A stretch of DNA of 64,000 nucleotides from NCBI GenBank assembly GCA_027618835.1, contig JAQCHZ010000010.1, positions 1 through 64,000 of the forward strand, given 5' to 3'. The stretch is from Chloroflexota bacterium. GTDB lineage: Bacteria > Chloroflexota > Dehalococcoidia > Lucifugimonadales > Lucifugimonadaceae. The notes under the pieces are model-generated. The model saw only the letters and a program-made list of their open reading frames with translations, was not told the origin of the DNA and searched no databases. Position 1 is the first letter of the stretch. The number at the start of each line of letters is the position of its first letter. The position numbers and the translations under genes are program-made. Shown here piece after piece: positions 37,586 through 48,300 of this stretch.

Positions 37586-38782
37586 ATGAAAATCACCGAC
37601 ATACGACTTAGAAAACTTACCGGAACCATGGAGGTCGACGGACCATTCATGGAAGAGCGACTCGTAATGCCGCTCGACGTCTACGAAGAATTCCGCGTGC
37701 AAGGCCCACCGGCAGCCGGAACTCAAGTCGACGATTCGCACTACGAATTGAACCAGGTCTTCGTTCAGATCGACACCGACGAAGGTGTATCCGGAATCGC
37801 CGGACCAACCATGCCCGGCGGCACCGCATTCCACGTTTGGCAGATGAAGGATTTCCTCATCGGGCGCGATCCGCTGGCTACCGAATTCCTGTGGGACATC
37901 ATGCATCGCAAGTCGGTACATGGTCGACAGGGCGAACCGATGATGGCAATCAGCCTGATCGACAACGCCTTATGGGATCTCAAAGGCAAGTGGTTCAAGC
38001 AACCCGTTTGGAAGCTCATCGGCGGCGCTGGCCGTGGCCCAATGCCTGCTTACGCTTCGATGCTCGGATATGCGACGCAAGACCTCGGTCTCGTGAAAGA
38101 ACGAGCTCTCGAAATGCAGAGCCGGGGCTACAAGGCACAGAAATGGTTCTTCAGGCACGGTCCGATGTCAGGCGCTGAAGGATTCAAAAAGAATGTTGCC
38201 ATGGTCGAGACCATTCGCGAAACACTCGGTGATGATGACGACATCATGCTCGACTGCTGGCAGTCGATGGACGTCAACTACGTAGTCAAACTGGCAGAGG
38301 CAATTGAAGATTTGAACCCTCGGTGGCTCGAAGAAGTCGCAATGCCAGATCGGATCGACTCATATCGAAAAATTAGAGAGTCAACGAACATCCCGATCTC
38401 CGGAGCCGAACACGAATACACCCGCTGGGGATTCAAACGGTTCATCGAGGCGGAAGCTGTCGACATCATCCAGCCCGATCTCAACTGGGCGGGTGGTCTC
38501 TCGGAAGTAATGAAAATCAGTGCGCTCGCGACCACATTTGATCTGATAACCATTTGCCATCAGGGCGTTAGTCCTCCGGGCATGGCTTGGTCATCTGCTC
38601 AATCGCCTATCCACACGCCCTACGTTGAAATGCTCGTGAAGCACGCTGCCATGAGCTACTACTTCGATGCGAACGGCGGACCGAACTTCTCGGACGGCGA
38701 GCTTTCAGTAAGCCAAAACCCCGGTTTGGGCTTTGACATCGACGAATCAAAAATCGAATCACAAACCGATATTAACTACTAA
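37586..38782 (+). CDS. enolase-superfamily dehydratase, second RhamD-like paralogue
   Basis: The 398-residue protein is clearly a paralogue of the preceding gene (AQKWFFRHGPMSGAEGFK and DIMLDCWQSMDVNYV are shared). Metal ligands are Asp223, Glu249 and Glu275. It differs at the C-terminal active site, reading ICHQGVSPPG in place of IPHGHSTNAG; the His remains but its loop is changed, so a different sugar acid is likely. It lies 129 bp downstream of the first copy with a family A repeat between. Confidence 0.85.
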   Translation: MKITDIRLRKLTGTMEVDGPFMEERLVMPLDVYEEFRVQGPPAAGTQVDDSHYELNQVFVQIDTDEGVSGIAGPTMPGGTAFHVWQMKDFLIGRDPLATEFLWDIMHRKSVHGRQGEPMMAISLIDNALWDLKGKWFKQPVWKLIGGAGRGPMPAYASMLGYATQDLGLVKERALEMQSRGYKAQKWFFRHGPMSGAEGFKKNVAMVETIRETLGDDDDIMLDCWQSMDVNYVVKLAEAIEDLNPRWLEEVAMPDRIDSYRKIRESTNIPISGAEHEYTRWGFKRFIEAEAVDIIQPDLNWAGGLSEVMKISALATTFDLITICHQGVSPPGMAWSSAQSPIHTPYVEMLVKHAAMSYYFDANGGPNFSDGELSVSQNPGLGFDIDESKIESQTDINY

Positions 38783-38851
38783 TCGTCCGATACCGAGGCA
38801 AGCACACGTGTTCGCACGGCTAGATTCGGTTTAGCATCGCGATAAATAAGT

Positions 38852-38933
38852 CCCCCTTCCAGAAGGAAGGGGTAGGGGTAGGAGACTGCGACGCGGAGCC
38901 GAATCATCCGATGACGACCGCGACTAACGAGAC
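38852..38933. repeat. dispersed repeat family A, copy 3
   Basis: The hairpin CCCCTTCC-AGAA-GGAAGGGG (38853-38872) precedes GACTGCGACGCGGAGCCGA, a near-palindrome ATCATCCGATGAC and GACCGCGACTAACGAGAC. It is nearly identical to the copy after gyrB and ends 6 bp before ATG 38939. Confidence 0.8.
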
Positions 38934-38938
38934 ACATC

Positions 38939-40018
38939 ATGAAAATCACCGACGTTAAGGCATACCCACTAAAAACCCGAACGGCACTCGTTCGGATATT
39001 CACCGACGAAGGAATCGAAGGCATCGGCGAATGTTCACCAATGAACGTTCCAATCATGTGCTACTTCGTCGAGCACGCCCTCAAGCCACTCATCATCGGC
39101 AAGAACCCTCTCGACGTGGAGCGACTTTGGGACGACATGTTCTTCGGCACATACAAACTCGGAACGTCAGGAACCCAGCCAAGCTGTATCAGTGGAGTCG
39201 ACATTGCGTTGTGGGACATCAAGGCGAAAGTCGCCGGTATGCCGCTCTACCAGCTGCTAGGTGGCGCAGTGCGTACCACGTTCACGATGTACAAGAGCAT
39301 GGGTGGCGGCAGCGACAATACTCCTCAAGAAATGCTGGCGAGAGTAGAAGAGGCGTACGAAGAAGGCTTCAAGGCGATCAAAATTCGCATGGATTGGAAA
39401 TATCGCCAGGACGTAAACCCCGAAAAAGACCTCGAAATGTTCCGCCTTTGCCGAAACTTCCTGCCAGACGATTTTCCGTTGAGCTTCGACGCCAATAACG
39501 GCTACTCAGTCTCAACCGCGATCCAGCAAGGTAAGAAATTTGAAGATCTCGGCATCTGCCACTTTGAAGAACCGGTATCGCCAACCAACTACGAAGGCAT
39601 TCGCGAAGTCGCAGAAGCCCTCGATGTGCCGATCTCAGCAGGCGAGCACGAATATACCCGTTGGCAATTCCGTGATCTCATCAACATAGCAAAACCGGAC
39701 CTTCTGCAGCCCGACGTCGTGAAGTGTGCAGGTCTAACCGAAGGCAAGCGAATCGCTACTCTCGCCGAAACGCACGACATATCAGTTGTACCCCACATGA
39801 CCCAGCCGACGATAGGTAACGCCGCGTCGCTCGCTCTCTGCGCAACGCTACCGCTTTCCTCGCGACCTCACGAGTACTCGGGACAACGGGACGATCTCGA
39901 CGAGCTATTCGAAGACCCGTGGGAGTTCAAAAACGGCGAAATAACCATTCCGAACAAACCGGGACTCGGCTTAACAGTGAATGAGAAGGCTCTCGCATCG
40001 GCGGTTATGGACCTGTAA
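38939..40018 (+). CDS. enolase-superfamily enzyme, mandelate racemase/dehydratase group
   Basis: The 359-residue protein is a more distant member: catalytic KxR at Lys148/Arg150 (AIKIRMDW), metal ligands Asp184, Glu210 and Glu236, and barrel His286 (VVPHMTQP). The KxK-type motif and the late His suggest both acid/base groups are present, as in galactonate or other acid-sugar dehydratases and racemases. The substrate is unknown. It follows the two RhamD-like genes in the same direction. Confidence 0.85.
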   Translation: MKITDVKAYPLKTRTALVRIFTDEGIEGIGECSPMNVPIMCYFVEHALKPLIIGKNPLDVERLWDDMFFGTYKLGTSGTQPSCISGVDIALWDIKAKVAGMPLYQLLGGAVRTTFTMYKSMGGGSDNTPQEMLARVEEAYEEGFKAIKIRMDWKYRQDVNPEKDLEMFRLCRNFLPDDFPLSFDANNGYSVSTAIQQGKKFEDLGICHFEEPVSPTNYEGIREVAEALDVPISAGEHEYTRWQFRDLINIAKPDLLQPDVVKCAGLTEGKRIATLAETHDISVVPHMTQPTIGNAASLALCATLPLSSRPHEYSGQRDDLDELFEDPWEFKNGEITIPNKPGLGLTVNEKALASAVMDL

Positions 40019-40269
40019 CGCTAAGCCTTTAGGGGGTTTCACAGTCGGCGTTGCGTAAGCGCTCCGTGCTATGTCAACGGGATGACCATGAGCGACTTTA
40101 GGTCAAGGGCCTGACGCGATTATTCATCGTCAGATTCCAGGTTGAAATTCTCTAGCTCTTCGCCGATGCGAACAACCGGAATATTCGCGTGGAATAAGTC
40201 CAAGTTTGGCTGTTAACTGCCTAACTTCTATTTCATACGAAAATTCGACTATAAGCGAAATGGTACGTA

Positions 40270-40734
40270 CTAGCTAAGTAGCTGTTTCGCGTACTTCAGT
40301 TCCATCTCTGCAAGCTTGTCTACACGGCGTCTGAAATCTGGATCAGTCGAAAACTCTGCAGCAATGAACGCGTCGAGAATTTCCTTAGCGACAGCGATTC
40401 CGATAATCCACGCACCCATGCAAATCAAGTTCACATCATCGTGTTCAACGCCCTGATGTGCGCAGTGCGTATCGTGAGTCAAAGCCGCGCGAATGCCAGG
40501 AACTTTATTACCGGCGATCGACGCCCCAACGCCCGTGCCGCACACGAGAATGCCCCGTTCTGCGTCACCCGAAAGAATCGCAGAAGTAACCCGCTGAGCA
40601 ATATCAGGGAAGTCGACCGGGTCTTCAGAGTGAGTTCCGTAATCTGTAACTTCGTGACCCTGTGATTTCAAATATTCGACTACTGGGACTTTCATAGAAA
40701 ACCCGGCGTGATCGCCGCCAACTGCTAACTTCAT
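40270..40734 (-). CDS. rpiB: ribose-5-phosphate isomerase B
   Basis: The 154-residue RpiB/LacAB-family isomerase has GGDHAGF with Asp8/His9, the active-site Cys65 in GILVCGTGVGASIAGNK, and HDTHCAHQG with the catalytic His region. It interconverts ribose 5-phosphate and ribulose 5-phosphate; related isomerases use allose or galactose phosphates, so a role with the nearby sugar-acid genes is possible. The gap 40019-40269 shows no feature. Confidence 0.93.
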   Translation of the reverse strand: MKLAVGGDHAGFSMKVPVVEYLKSQGHEVTDYGTHSEDPVDFPDIAQRVTSAILSGDAERGILVCGTGVGASIAGNKVPGIRAALTHDTHCAHQGVEHDDVNLICMGAWIIGIAVAKEILDAFIAAEFSTDPDFRRRVDKLAEMELKYAKQLLS

Positions 40735-40826
40735 TCCGATCTCCTTGTAACTCGCCCAATCAGTAAAGCAAAAAACTTATTGAGTCGCTTCGTCAACTCA
40801 AGTTGAAAGTTTTTACTGTGTAGAAC

Positions 40827-41333
40827 CTATAAGTGCTGAAATAGCCCCGTCGGATCGGCCCACTCGTCAGGCACCCGAAGCGAAAGCACCGCCGCATCGC
40901 AAGTTAGCACTCCGTCATGCGAGAAGAAATCGACCGCATGGCTAGTCTTCTTGTCCGTTTTCTCAATAATGCGTGCTCGTGCCGTAACCGGACCATCGAT
41001 TCGAGTGGGCTTCCGGTAGTTCACCGTCAATGAAGCCGTGGCGTACCAAATCGTATCGCCCTCACCCACCTCACGACCCTCAGTTCGGTACGCGTCCGCC
41101 ATCGCCGAGCAAACGCAGTGGCAATCGATAATCGAGGCAATCATTCCACCGTTCATCACGTCAGGCGGCATCGCTGCATGGTGAGGCTCAGGCTGAAAAA
41201 CACACACCGAAACATCGCCATCCCAGTACGATTTGATCTGGAGACCCTTATCGTTCCATGCCCCGCAGCCGTAACAATTATTGCCGTGCAGACCGTCCTG
41301 AATGTAAGTGCGTTCAAGTTCACTATGGCTCAT
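40827..41333 (-). CDS. hotdog-fold acyl-CoA thioesterase (PaaI-like)
   Basis: The protein has 168 residues from ATG 41333 (MSHSELERTYIQDG); a longer frame to 41513 runs into the MFS gene and is rejected. The hotdog core shows CYGCGAWNDKGLQIKS, PPDVMNGGMIASIIDCHC and ATASLTVNYRKPTRIDGPV. The first segment with CxxCG is seen in a PaaI subgroup and may bind zinc. It likely hydrolyses a short acyl-CoA. Confidence 0.85.
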   Translation of the reverse strand: MSHSELERTYIQDGLHGNNCYGCGAWNDKGLQIKSYWDGDVSVCVFQPEPHHAAMPPDVMNGGMIASIIDCHCVCSAMADAYRTEGREVGEGDTIWYATASLTVNYRKPTRIDGPVTARARIIEKTDKKTSHAVDFFSHDGVLTCDAAVLSLRVPDEWADPTGLFQHL

Positions 41334-41492
41334 ACTGCTCCTCGAAACCAATTTTCTCTCGTGGCACGCTGCTAGTTGCAACAAACAATACCGTGCGGAA
41401 TCGAACCGTGGGAGCACTTCGAACTTCCGCACTCTCGACCACCAACCCAATCTTAAGAACATCTTTGACGATAGTCCGTACATCGAACCCGC

Positions 41493-42719
41493 ATGCTTCA
41501 CTCTGAATCTCAATCGAATTCTAGGTCACGTGCCCTGATTCTCGTATCTCTCGCCACATTCTTTTCGCTATCAGTGTGGTTCTCGACCAACGCAATATCA
41601 GGTGCGCTCGAAGTTGAGAAATCGATCGACGAATCCTCAATGGCGATCCTCACTATCACCGTTCAACTCGGCTTTGTCTTTGGCACTCTACTCATCGCCG
41701 TCACCAATTTGTCCGATCTAATAAACGCCCGAACCCTATTCGCCTATGCATCAGTGCTAGCGGCACTCGCCAACTTATTGGTAATTCCTTTCGATTCGAC
41801 ACCCTTATTGATCGCCGCTCGATTCGCAACAGGTGCCTTTCTCGGCGGCGTTTACCCACCGGCGATGAAAGTCATCTCAGGCTGGTACACGAAGGGCAGA
41901 GGATTCGCGCTCGGAACAATGGTCGGTGCGCTCACCATCGGATCAGGATCCCCTCATCTGCTGAGATCTGTATTCTCCGAAAACTGGCAAGCAGTAATCA
42001 TCGGAAGCTCGGTGCTTGCAATTTCCGGCGGGCTGATACTTAAATTCCTCGTGAAAGACGGTCCCCACGAAGTCAGAGGCGCTAAGTTCAACCCGAAGTA
42101 TCTGATTGGTGCCATCTCACAACGGGGTCCTCGGTTGGCATTAACCGGATATTTGGGACACCAGTGGGAGCTCTACGCGATGTGGGCTTGGATCGGCAGC
42201 TTCATGCTCTATATCGTTGGCGAACAATCTCTCATCGGTGACCGCCTTGATCTTGCGAGTGCGCTTACGTTCCTCGTATTCGCAGTCGGGGCAATTGCGA
42301 GTTCGTACGCGGGAATATGGTCGGAGAAAATCGGTCGAACTGCAGTGACCAGCATCGTCATGGTAATAAGTGGTGGAGTCGCGGTATTCATCGGATTCCT
42401 GCCTCCCGAAATGACTGTCCTGATAGTGATATTGGCGATGATCTGGGGCGCTTCAGTGATAGCCGACTCAGCCCAATTTTCGACTGCGATGACCGAACTA
42501 AGCGACCCAGCGTACAGAGGAACCATGCTGACGTTTCAGACCGGAATCGGGTTCGCATTAACCGCGGTGTCGATATGGCTATTGCCGATAGTAAAAGACT
42601 CTTCAGGCTGGGGTTGGGCGTTCGCCATGCTCGCCCTCGGACCCGTCTTAGGAACCGCTGCGATGCTCCGATTACGTTCACTCCCTGAAGCAATGAATCT
42701 GGCGGCTGGAAAACGTTAG
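41493..42719 (+). CDS. MFS transporter
   Basis: The 408-residue protein has about 12 hydrophobic helices. The first follows SRALILVSLATFFSLSVWFS, and the loop 2-3 region has DLINARTLFAYA, a variant of the MFS motif. GAFLGGVYPPAMKVISGWY lies in helix 4. The substrate is unknown. It is a stand-alone gene diverging from the thioesterase gene. Confidence 0.85.
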   Translation: MLHSESQSNSRSRALILVSLATFFSLSVWFSTNAISGALEVEKSIDESSMAILTITVQLGFVFGTLLIAVTNLSDLINARTLFAYASVLAALANLLVIPFDSTPLLIAARFATGAFLGGVYPPAMKVISGWYTKGRGFALGTMVGALTIGSGSPHLLRSVFSENWQAVIIGSSVLAISGGLILKFLVKDGPHEVRGAKFNPKYLIGAISQRGPRLALTGYLGHQWELYAMWAWIGSFMLYIVGEQSLIGDRLDLASALTFLVFAVGAIASSYAGIWSEKIGRTAVTSIVMVISGGVAVFIGFLPPEMTVLIVILAMIWGASVIADSAQFSTAMTELSDPAYRGTMLTFQTGIGFALTAVSIWLLPIVKDSSGWGWAFAMLALGPVLGTAAMLRLRSLPEAMNLAAGKR

Positions 42720-42954
42720 TAATTTGCTATATCGAGTCGTATCGATTGGCAAATTCAAGTTAGATAATAGCGTTACAGCTCGCAAATGCATCCTGCGGCG
42801 CGAATGCCATCCTGAGGCAGCTCGCCCTGATGGAAACCGGGAAAGGATCGCATGCAAAGAATCAACTATCGACCTCATCACAAGGGCAACCGGAAATTAC
42901 CATTATCATCTCGGAACGAGACGGTTCTTGGATTAGAACGGAAATATCTCGGAT

Positions 42955-43878
42955 ATGGAAATTACTCAACCAGTAAAAAATCAGCTTGGCAACACCGGCT
43001 TGCAGGTGACGCGACTCGGCTACGGTGCGATGGAGATTCGGGGCGAGGGTGAAGGTCGGGCGGCCACTGCGAAACAGGCCGAAACGATACTCAACGCAGT
43101 GCTAGATGCTGGAATTAATTTTGTCGATACCTCAATCGACTATGGCGATAGCGAGGAGCACATCGGAAAATTCATATCGCATAGGCGTGACGAATTCTTC
43201 TTAGCATCAAAATGTGGCTGCCAGTTCGACGCTAAACCAGATGGCGGCGATGGCTGGAGCCCGCATAGTTTCGACCACGAAAACATCACCTCCGGAGTCT
43301 AGCAAAGTCTCCGCCGTATGAAGACCGAATACCTCGACATCGTTCAGTTCCACAAAAGCCCTACGATGCGTCAACTCGAAGAGCATGGTGCGCTCGATGC
43401 TCTGAAAGAACTACAGGAGCAGGGCAAGGTGCGTCACATCGGCGTATCTGGAAACTTTCCTGAAATGACAGAACAACTCGAGTCAGGTGAATTCGGTGTG
43501 TTGCAAATCCCGTACTCCGCGCTGCAAAGAGAGCACGAAGGAATCATTACTCAGTCGGCAGAACGCGGAGTCGGAACTATCATCCGAGGAGGGCTCGGAC
43601 AAGGCGATCCCGACTTCTCAGGATCTGTACGTCTAGACAAATGGGCAGCGTGGAACGGAGCGTCCTTAAATGATCTTCTTGAGGATGGGGAAAGCAGGAC
43701 CGGATTCATGTTGCGGTTTACTCTTTCGCACCCGGATGTCGACACAGTCATCGCGGGTACACAGAACCCGATGCACTTAGTGGAAAATGTTGCTTCAGCA
43801 GCCAGAGGGCCACTCAGTTCAGACGTATATACCGAAGCGAAGCGCAGACTGCTTGCGGCAGGACAGGGACCCGCATAG
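42955..43878 (+). pseudogene. aldo/keto reductase gene with an in-frame TAG
   Basis: From ATG 42955 the frame carries the AKR fold: LGNTGLQVTRLGYGAMEI, DTSIDYGDSEEHIGK (catalytic Asp and Tyr), LASKCG (Lys), then HENITSGV and TAG at 43300-43302. The same frame continues QSLRRMKTEYLDIVQFHKS (catalytic His) to the stop at 43876. Homologues typically read GVEQSLRR, so GAG to TAG is likely. All other residues are intact over 307 codons. Decayed repeat text lies in 42780-42860 upstream. Confidence 0.8.
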
Positions 43879-43914
43879 GATTCCACGAAACGCCGAATTC
43901 ATGGAAGAGGATAC

Positions 43915-44436
43915 GTGCAAGTAAATAATCACACAGTCAATTATTTAAAAAAGTATTTTGGCATGCTTTTGTTCGTATCTCTAACGGTCATTGGGCTGGC
44001 GGCTTGCGGCTCGGATGATTCAACCGCCGATAGCGTCTCGACTAACAATGACGGCGAAGAAGTTGCACCCGTTCTCCGAATCGACGAAACGTTCACGGTC
44101 GAAAACTTTGAAGATGCCGGATTCAAGCTGAGCAAAGAGTTTGATACCGAGACCGTTCCTTTGGCTACAAATGTCTACTACGGATTCGCCAGTCGCCGAG
44201 ATATTGAGATCAGGAAGTACGCTTCGCACGCCGATGCAATGTCAGCAGGCGTTGAATCGGCGCTTGCGATACTCGGTCGCTCTCCAGCATCGAACTCAGC
44301 TGGCGGAATTATCACCTCGGGTAACAATCGCACCAGCTACCACGCCTATCTCGTAGCCGGGAACGTCGTTATGCTCTGCCAAACCGATATTTCAGCCTGT
44401 GAAGACCTCGTAAACGCCGCCCAAAGCGGCAGCTAG
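43915..44436 (+). CDS. small secreted lipoprotein, unknown function
   Basis: The 173-residue product starts at GTG 43915 or at ATG 43963 (MLLFVSL). The signal peptide ends at a lipobox LAACGSDD. A Ser/Asp/Thr-rich linker precedes a compact domain with VYYGFASRRDIEIRKYAS and two late Cys (MLCQTDISACEDL) that could form a disulfide. No family is recognised. It lies 36 bp after the broken aldo/keto reductase. Confidence 0.7.
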   Translation: MQVNNHTVNYLKKYFGMLLFVSLTVIGLAACGSDDSTADSVSTNNDGEEVAPVLRIDETFTVENFEDAGFKLSKEFDTETVPLATNVYYGFASRRDIEIRKYASHADAMSAGVESALAILGRSPASNSAGGIITSGNNRTSYHAYLVAGNVVMLCQTDISACEDLVNAAQSGS

Positions 44437-44478
44437 TTCTGGCTTGGTCGCCCGCTCGTGTCGTTCATAGCGGCAACT

Positions 44479-44584
44479 GTCATCCTGAATTCATTTCAGG
44501 ATTTTTCTAACCCCTGCGATGTCATCGCGATAATTCCTAACGCTGCAACAAACTGGGTAGATCCTGAAATGAATTCAGAATGAC
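44479..44584. repeat. composite repeat family B, full copy 2
   Basis: Inverted units at 44479-44508 and 44560-44584 (GTCATCCTGAATTCATTTCA and AATGAATTCAGAATGAC) enclose about 50 bp with ACCCCTGCGATG. It is the same architecture as the copies at 14101 and 52437. Confidence 0.75.
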
Positions 44585-44609
44585 ACCGTTAACGTTGTCG
44601 CCCACCACC

Positions 44610-44660
44610 TCTCGACCGAAGCGACAGCGAAGGGGAGAGACCTTCGGTGGGGATGGGCAC
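44610..44660. repeat. dispersed repeat family C unit
   Basis: The unit reads CTCTCGACCGAAGCGACAGC then GAAGGGGAGAGACCTTCGGT. CCGAAG and CTTCGG can pair. It follows the family B element directly, as also occurs at 52343-52547. Confidence 0.65.
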
Positions 44661-44704
44661 GAGGCCATGTTGCGACATTGAATTGGCAGTAACCAACGAT
44701 TGAC

Positions 44705-44814
44705 TTCCCGAGTGCCGCCGAGGGATCTGGGGTGGTGTCGCGCTATTGATCGAACATCGTCAACGCAAAGCGACGCACCAACCCCGCACCAGATCCCTCG
44801 GTGGCACTCGGGAA
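44705..44814. repeat. 110-bp element with 26-bp inverted arms
   Basis: Arms 44705-44730 and 44789-44814 are reverse complements with one mismatch. The inner segments (GGTGGTG and CACCAACCCC) extend the pairing imperfectly. No gene lies inside. It could form a cruciform or be a MITE remnant. The gap 44437-44934 holds only these repeats. Confidence 0.7.
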
Positions 44815-44934
44815 ATCGATTATTAGCGTTTGTAAAGCAAACCCAAACACAAAAAAGACTCGCCAAAAAACGGGTCTCTCTCTAAAAATTACGAACTGAA
44901 TCAACCGTTCGCTATGTGGGCGTTCCGGTCGGAA

Positions 44935-45177
44935 CTAAGCTGCCTGGTTGTGGTCGTCATCTGAGTGTGAAAAGTTCACTACTCGTGCAGCCCGACCCAA
45001 TCGAGCCTGCTTGGCGATGTGACCCCGAGAAACCATGTCGAAAAATGCGCCCTGAGCTCGTAGACCTTCAGGACATACAGTGCCCTCTTCACCAGCTCCT
45101 AGTACCAATCCCAATCCGCCTCGTGCTGGAATGATCGTGTTACCGGTTGAAGTGTTCTTAATGCTGATGAGTGTCAT
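44935..45177 (-). CDS. 80-residue protein of unknown function
   Basis: From ATG 45177 the product reads MTLISIKNTSTGNTIIPARG and ends in a His/Asp-rich tail (HSDDDHNQAA). It has beta character in the first half and a basic helix (AKQARLGRAARVVN) in the second. An alternative start lies 30 bp upstream. No family is recognised. It is flanked by repeats and might be spurious. Confidence 0.45.
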   Translation of the reverse strand: MTLISIKNTSTGNTIIPARGGLGLVLGAGEEGTVCPEGLRAQGAFFDMVSRGHIAKQARLGRAARVVNFSHSDDDHNQAA

Positions 45178-45335
45178 TGTTTTGCCCTTATTGCGCTGAG
45201 ACCCCAATTTGCCCTTGGGTCTCTATCAGTGTGTATTTGCCTGATGCCCACAACTTTAGGCTTCTGGCATGTGGGCGGATCCGGGCTAGCTACACAACGC
45301 GATTGTGAGTCAGCCCCCACAGAAATGAACCACCC

Positions 45336-45353
45336 GGCTCACGGGCGTGAGCC
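45336..45353. terminator. hairpin downstream of uvrA
   Basis: GGCTCACG and CGTGAGCC form a perfect 8-bp stem with a GG loop, 39 bp past the uvrA stop. No T-run follows, so its activity as a terminator is uncertain. The rest of 45178-45391 shows no gene. Confidence 0.4.
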
Positions 45354-45391
45354 ATTACAAGTGCGATTCCAGTATTTTCAGTTGGTTCCGG

Positions 45392-48300
45392 CTATTGAGC
45401 GGCGGGGGCACCGCGACGACGTCTGCGATACCTACCGGTGTTCCTACGCGACTTTGACGCCCCGTTCGCATATGCGGCAGGTCTATCCGGTAACGTGATT
45501 TCATCACGAGCGCTACCGTTCACGGATGTGTTGAACTTGCGAGCCTTTGTCGTACCTGCTGCCTTTGCGCTCGGCGTTATGCCATTCATCTCGGCCAAGT
45601 ACTGACCCGTAGATGACTTCTTCACCGACGCCACGAACTCAGGCGTTCCTTCTGCGATGACTTGTCCACCACGTTCACCAGCCAGCGGGCCCATTTCCAG
45701 GATCCAATCGGCGTTCTTGATCAAATCGAGGTGATGTTCGATCAAAATGATCGAGTTCCCAGCGTCGACCAATCGGTGAAGCACAATCATCAACTTCGCA
45801 GCATCGTCGAACGAAAGACCAGTAGTCGGCTCATCGAGAATGTAAACCGTTTTACCGGTCGACCTCTTCGAAAGCTCCGAAGCAAGCTTGATTCGCTGTG
45901 CCTCACCACCCGAAAGTGTCGTCGCAGGCTGACCCAAATGCACGTAGCCAAGACCCACATCGGTCAACGTCTTCATCTTGTTGGAAATCGACGGAATATT
46001 CTCAAAGACGACTGCAGCTTCCGAAACCGTCATATCGAGTACTTCAGCGATCGACTTGCCCTTGAACTTAATCTCAAGCGCCTCTCGGTTGTATCTCGCA
46101 CCCAAACAAATCTCGCAAGGAACCGTTACGTCCGGCAGGAACTGCATCTCGATCTGAACGTAACCAGCACCACTGCAAGCCTCGCAACGTCCGCCCTTCA
46201 CATTGAACGAGAACCGGCCCGCCTTGTAGCCACGGGCTTTCGATTCAGGCATCGATGCGAAAATGTCTCGAATGTTCGTGAACACACCCGTGTATGTAGC
46301 CGGATTCGATCGTGGAGTTCGACCAATCGCCGACTGATCGATGTTAATCACCTTATCGACGTGTTCAAGCCCGAGCACTTCGTCGTGCTCTCCGGGTCGA
46401 TCCTTCGAACGGTAGAAGTGCTGCGAGAGCTTCTTCGAGAGAATCTCGTTCACGAGTGTGCTCTTGCCCGATCCTGAAACACCCGTCACACAAGTCAACG
46501 TTCCAAGTGGAATCGCCACTGAAACGTTCTTCAGATTGTTCGCCCGCGCCCCGATAATGGCGATCTCGTTGCCGTTGCCTTTGCGACGTTTTTTCGGAAC
46601 AGGAATAGATTTTCGGCCGCTCAGGTACGCACCCGTCAGCGATTCTTCGCTTTCGAGAACAGCTTCGATAGGTCCTTCAACCACAACGTTACCGCCGAAC
46701 TGACCCGCTCCCGGACCCATATCGACGATATGGTCGGCGGCTCGCATTACAGCTTCATCGTGCTCGACGATCAGCACCGTGTTTCCAACATCACGCAAGT
46801 TCTGGAGCGTTCCGATTAGGCGATCGTTATCAGCAGGGTGAAGTCCGACAGACGGCTCGTCACAGACGTACAAAACGCCCATCAAGCCCGATCCAATCTG
46901 CGTGGCGAGCCGAATGCGCTGACCTTCACCGCCCGAAAGCGTCGCAGCCGCACGGTTGAGTGTCAGATAGTCGAGTCCAACTCTCGATAGGAATCCCAGT
47001 CGTGCTTCGACTTCTTTTAATATTTGGGTTGCAATCGACTGCTCACGACTGCTCAGCGGATCTTCAGCGTCACCGTCGTGCTCGCCTTCACCGGGCCACA
47101 CGCCCGTGCGACACGCCTCGACCCAACGAAGTGCATTCTCAACCGACTGACCCGTGACTTCCATCACGTTCATTCCGAGAACGGTCACTGCGAGAACTTC
47201 GGGCTTGAGTCGGGCACCGCCACAAGTAGCACACGCTCTCTGCGTCATGTACCGAGCGATGTCCTCACGAACGGAGTCCGATTCGGTGTCGACGTGCCGT
47301 CGTTCCATATTCGGAATTACACCATCAAACGCAGTATTCCAGCTGTAAACCTTGCCTTTTTGAGTCTGATGAGAGACTTCAAGCTTGCTCCCGGCTGTTC
47401 CATACAAAATCACGCTCAGGTGCTCAAGATCCATCTCTCTAATCGGCATGTCCATCGAAAAACCAAAGTGTTGCGACAACGATTCGAGCGTTGAGTGATA
47501 CCAAGGCGAGTTCGTGCCCGATAGCGCCCACGGCGTAATCGCACCATTGTTCAAACTTAGGGATTGGTCCTGAATCACAAGATCAGGATCGACCTCCAAC
47601 TTGAAGCCAAGCCCAGTGCAAGTTGGGCAAGCACCGAACGGCGTATTGAACGAAAAATTGCGTGGCTCAAGCTCGGCTATTGAAATATCGCAGTGAACAC
47701 AGGCGAAGTGCTCTGAATAGACAACGTCCTCATCATCACCCTTTTTACCAGTGCCGAGCTTCGATGCGATCAGGTTCCCGCCTGCGAGGCGAAGCGCCGT
47801 TTCGACCGACTCTGTAAGCCGGCCTCGATCGGTGTCTTCTCGAACGATTATTCGATCAACCACCACTTCGATGTTGTGCCACTTCGTCTTGGCTAGCTTC
47901 AACTCCTCAGCGAGCTCACGCGTATCGCCATCGATTCGTACCCGAACGAATCCATCACGTCGTGCCGTCTCAAACACCTGAACGTGCTCGCCCTTCATAT
48001 GCGTAATCATCGGAGCGAGAATCTGCAGCCTCGTCCCCTCGTCCCATTTCAGAATCGAATCCACGATCTGCTGAATCGTTTGTCGTTGAACAGGACGTCC
48101 GCAGTTGTGACAATGTGGGCGACCCGCTCGCGAGAACAGTAATCGAAGATAATCGTAAATCTCGGTCACAGTTCCAACAGTCGAACGAGGGTTTTTCGAA
48201 ACGCCTTTTTGGTCGATAGAAATCGAAGGACTCAAACCCTCGATGTGATCGACGTCAGGCTTTTCCATTCGCCCAAGGAATTGCCGAGCGTACGCCGACA

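Noticed and set aside
45662-46477. 271-codon plus-strand open frame opposite uvrA
   Set aside because: It is fully antisense to conserved UvrA motifs and has no domain.
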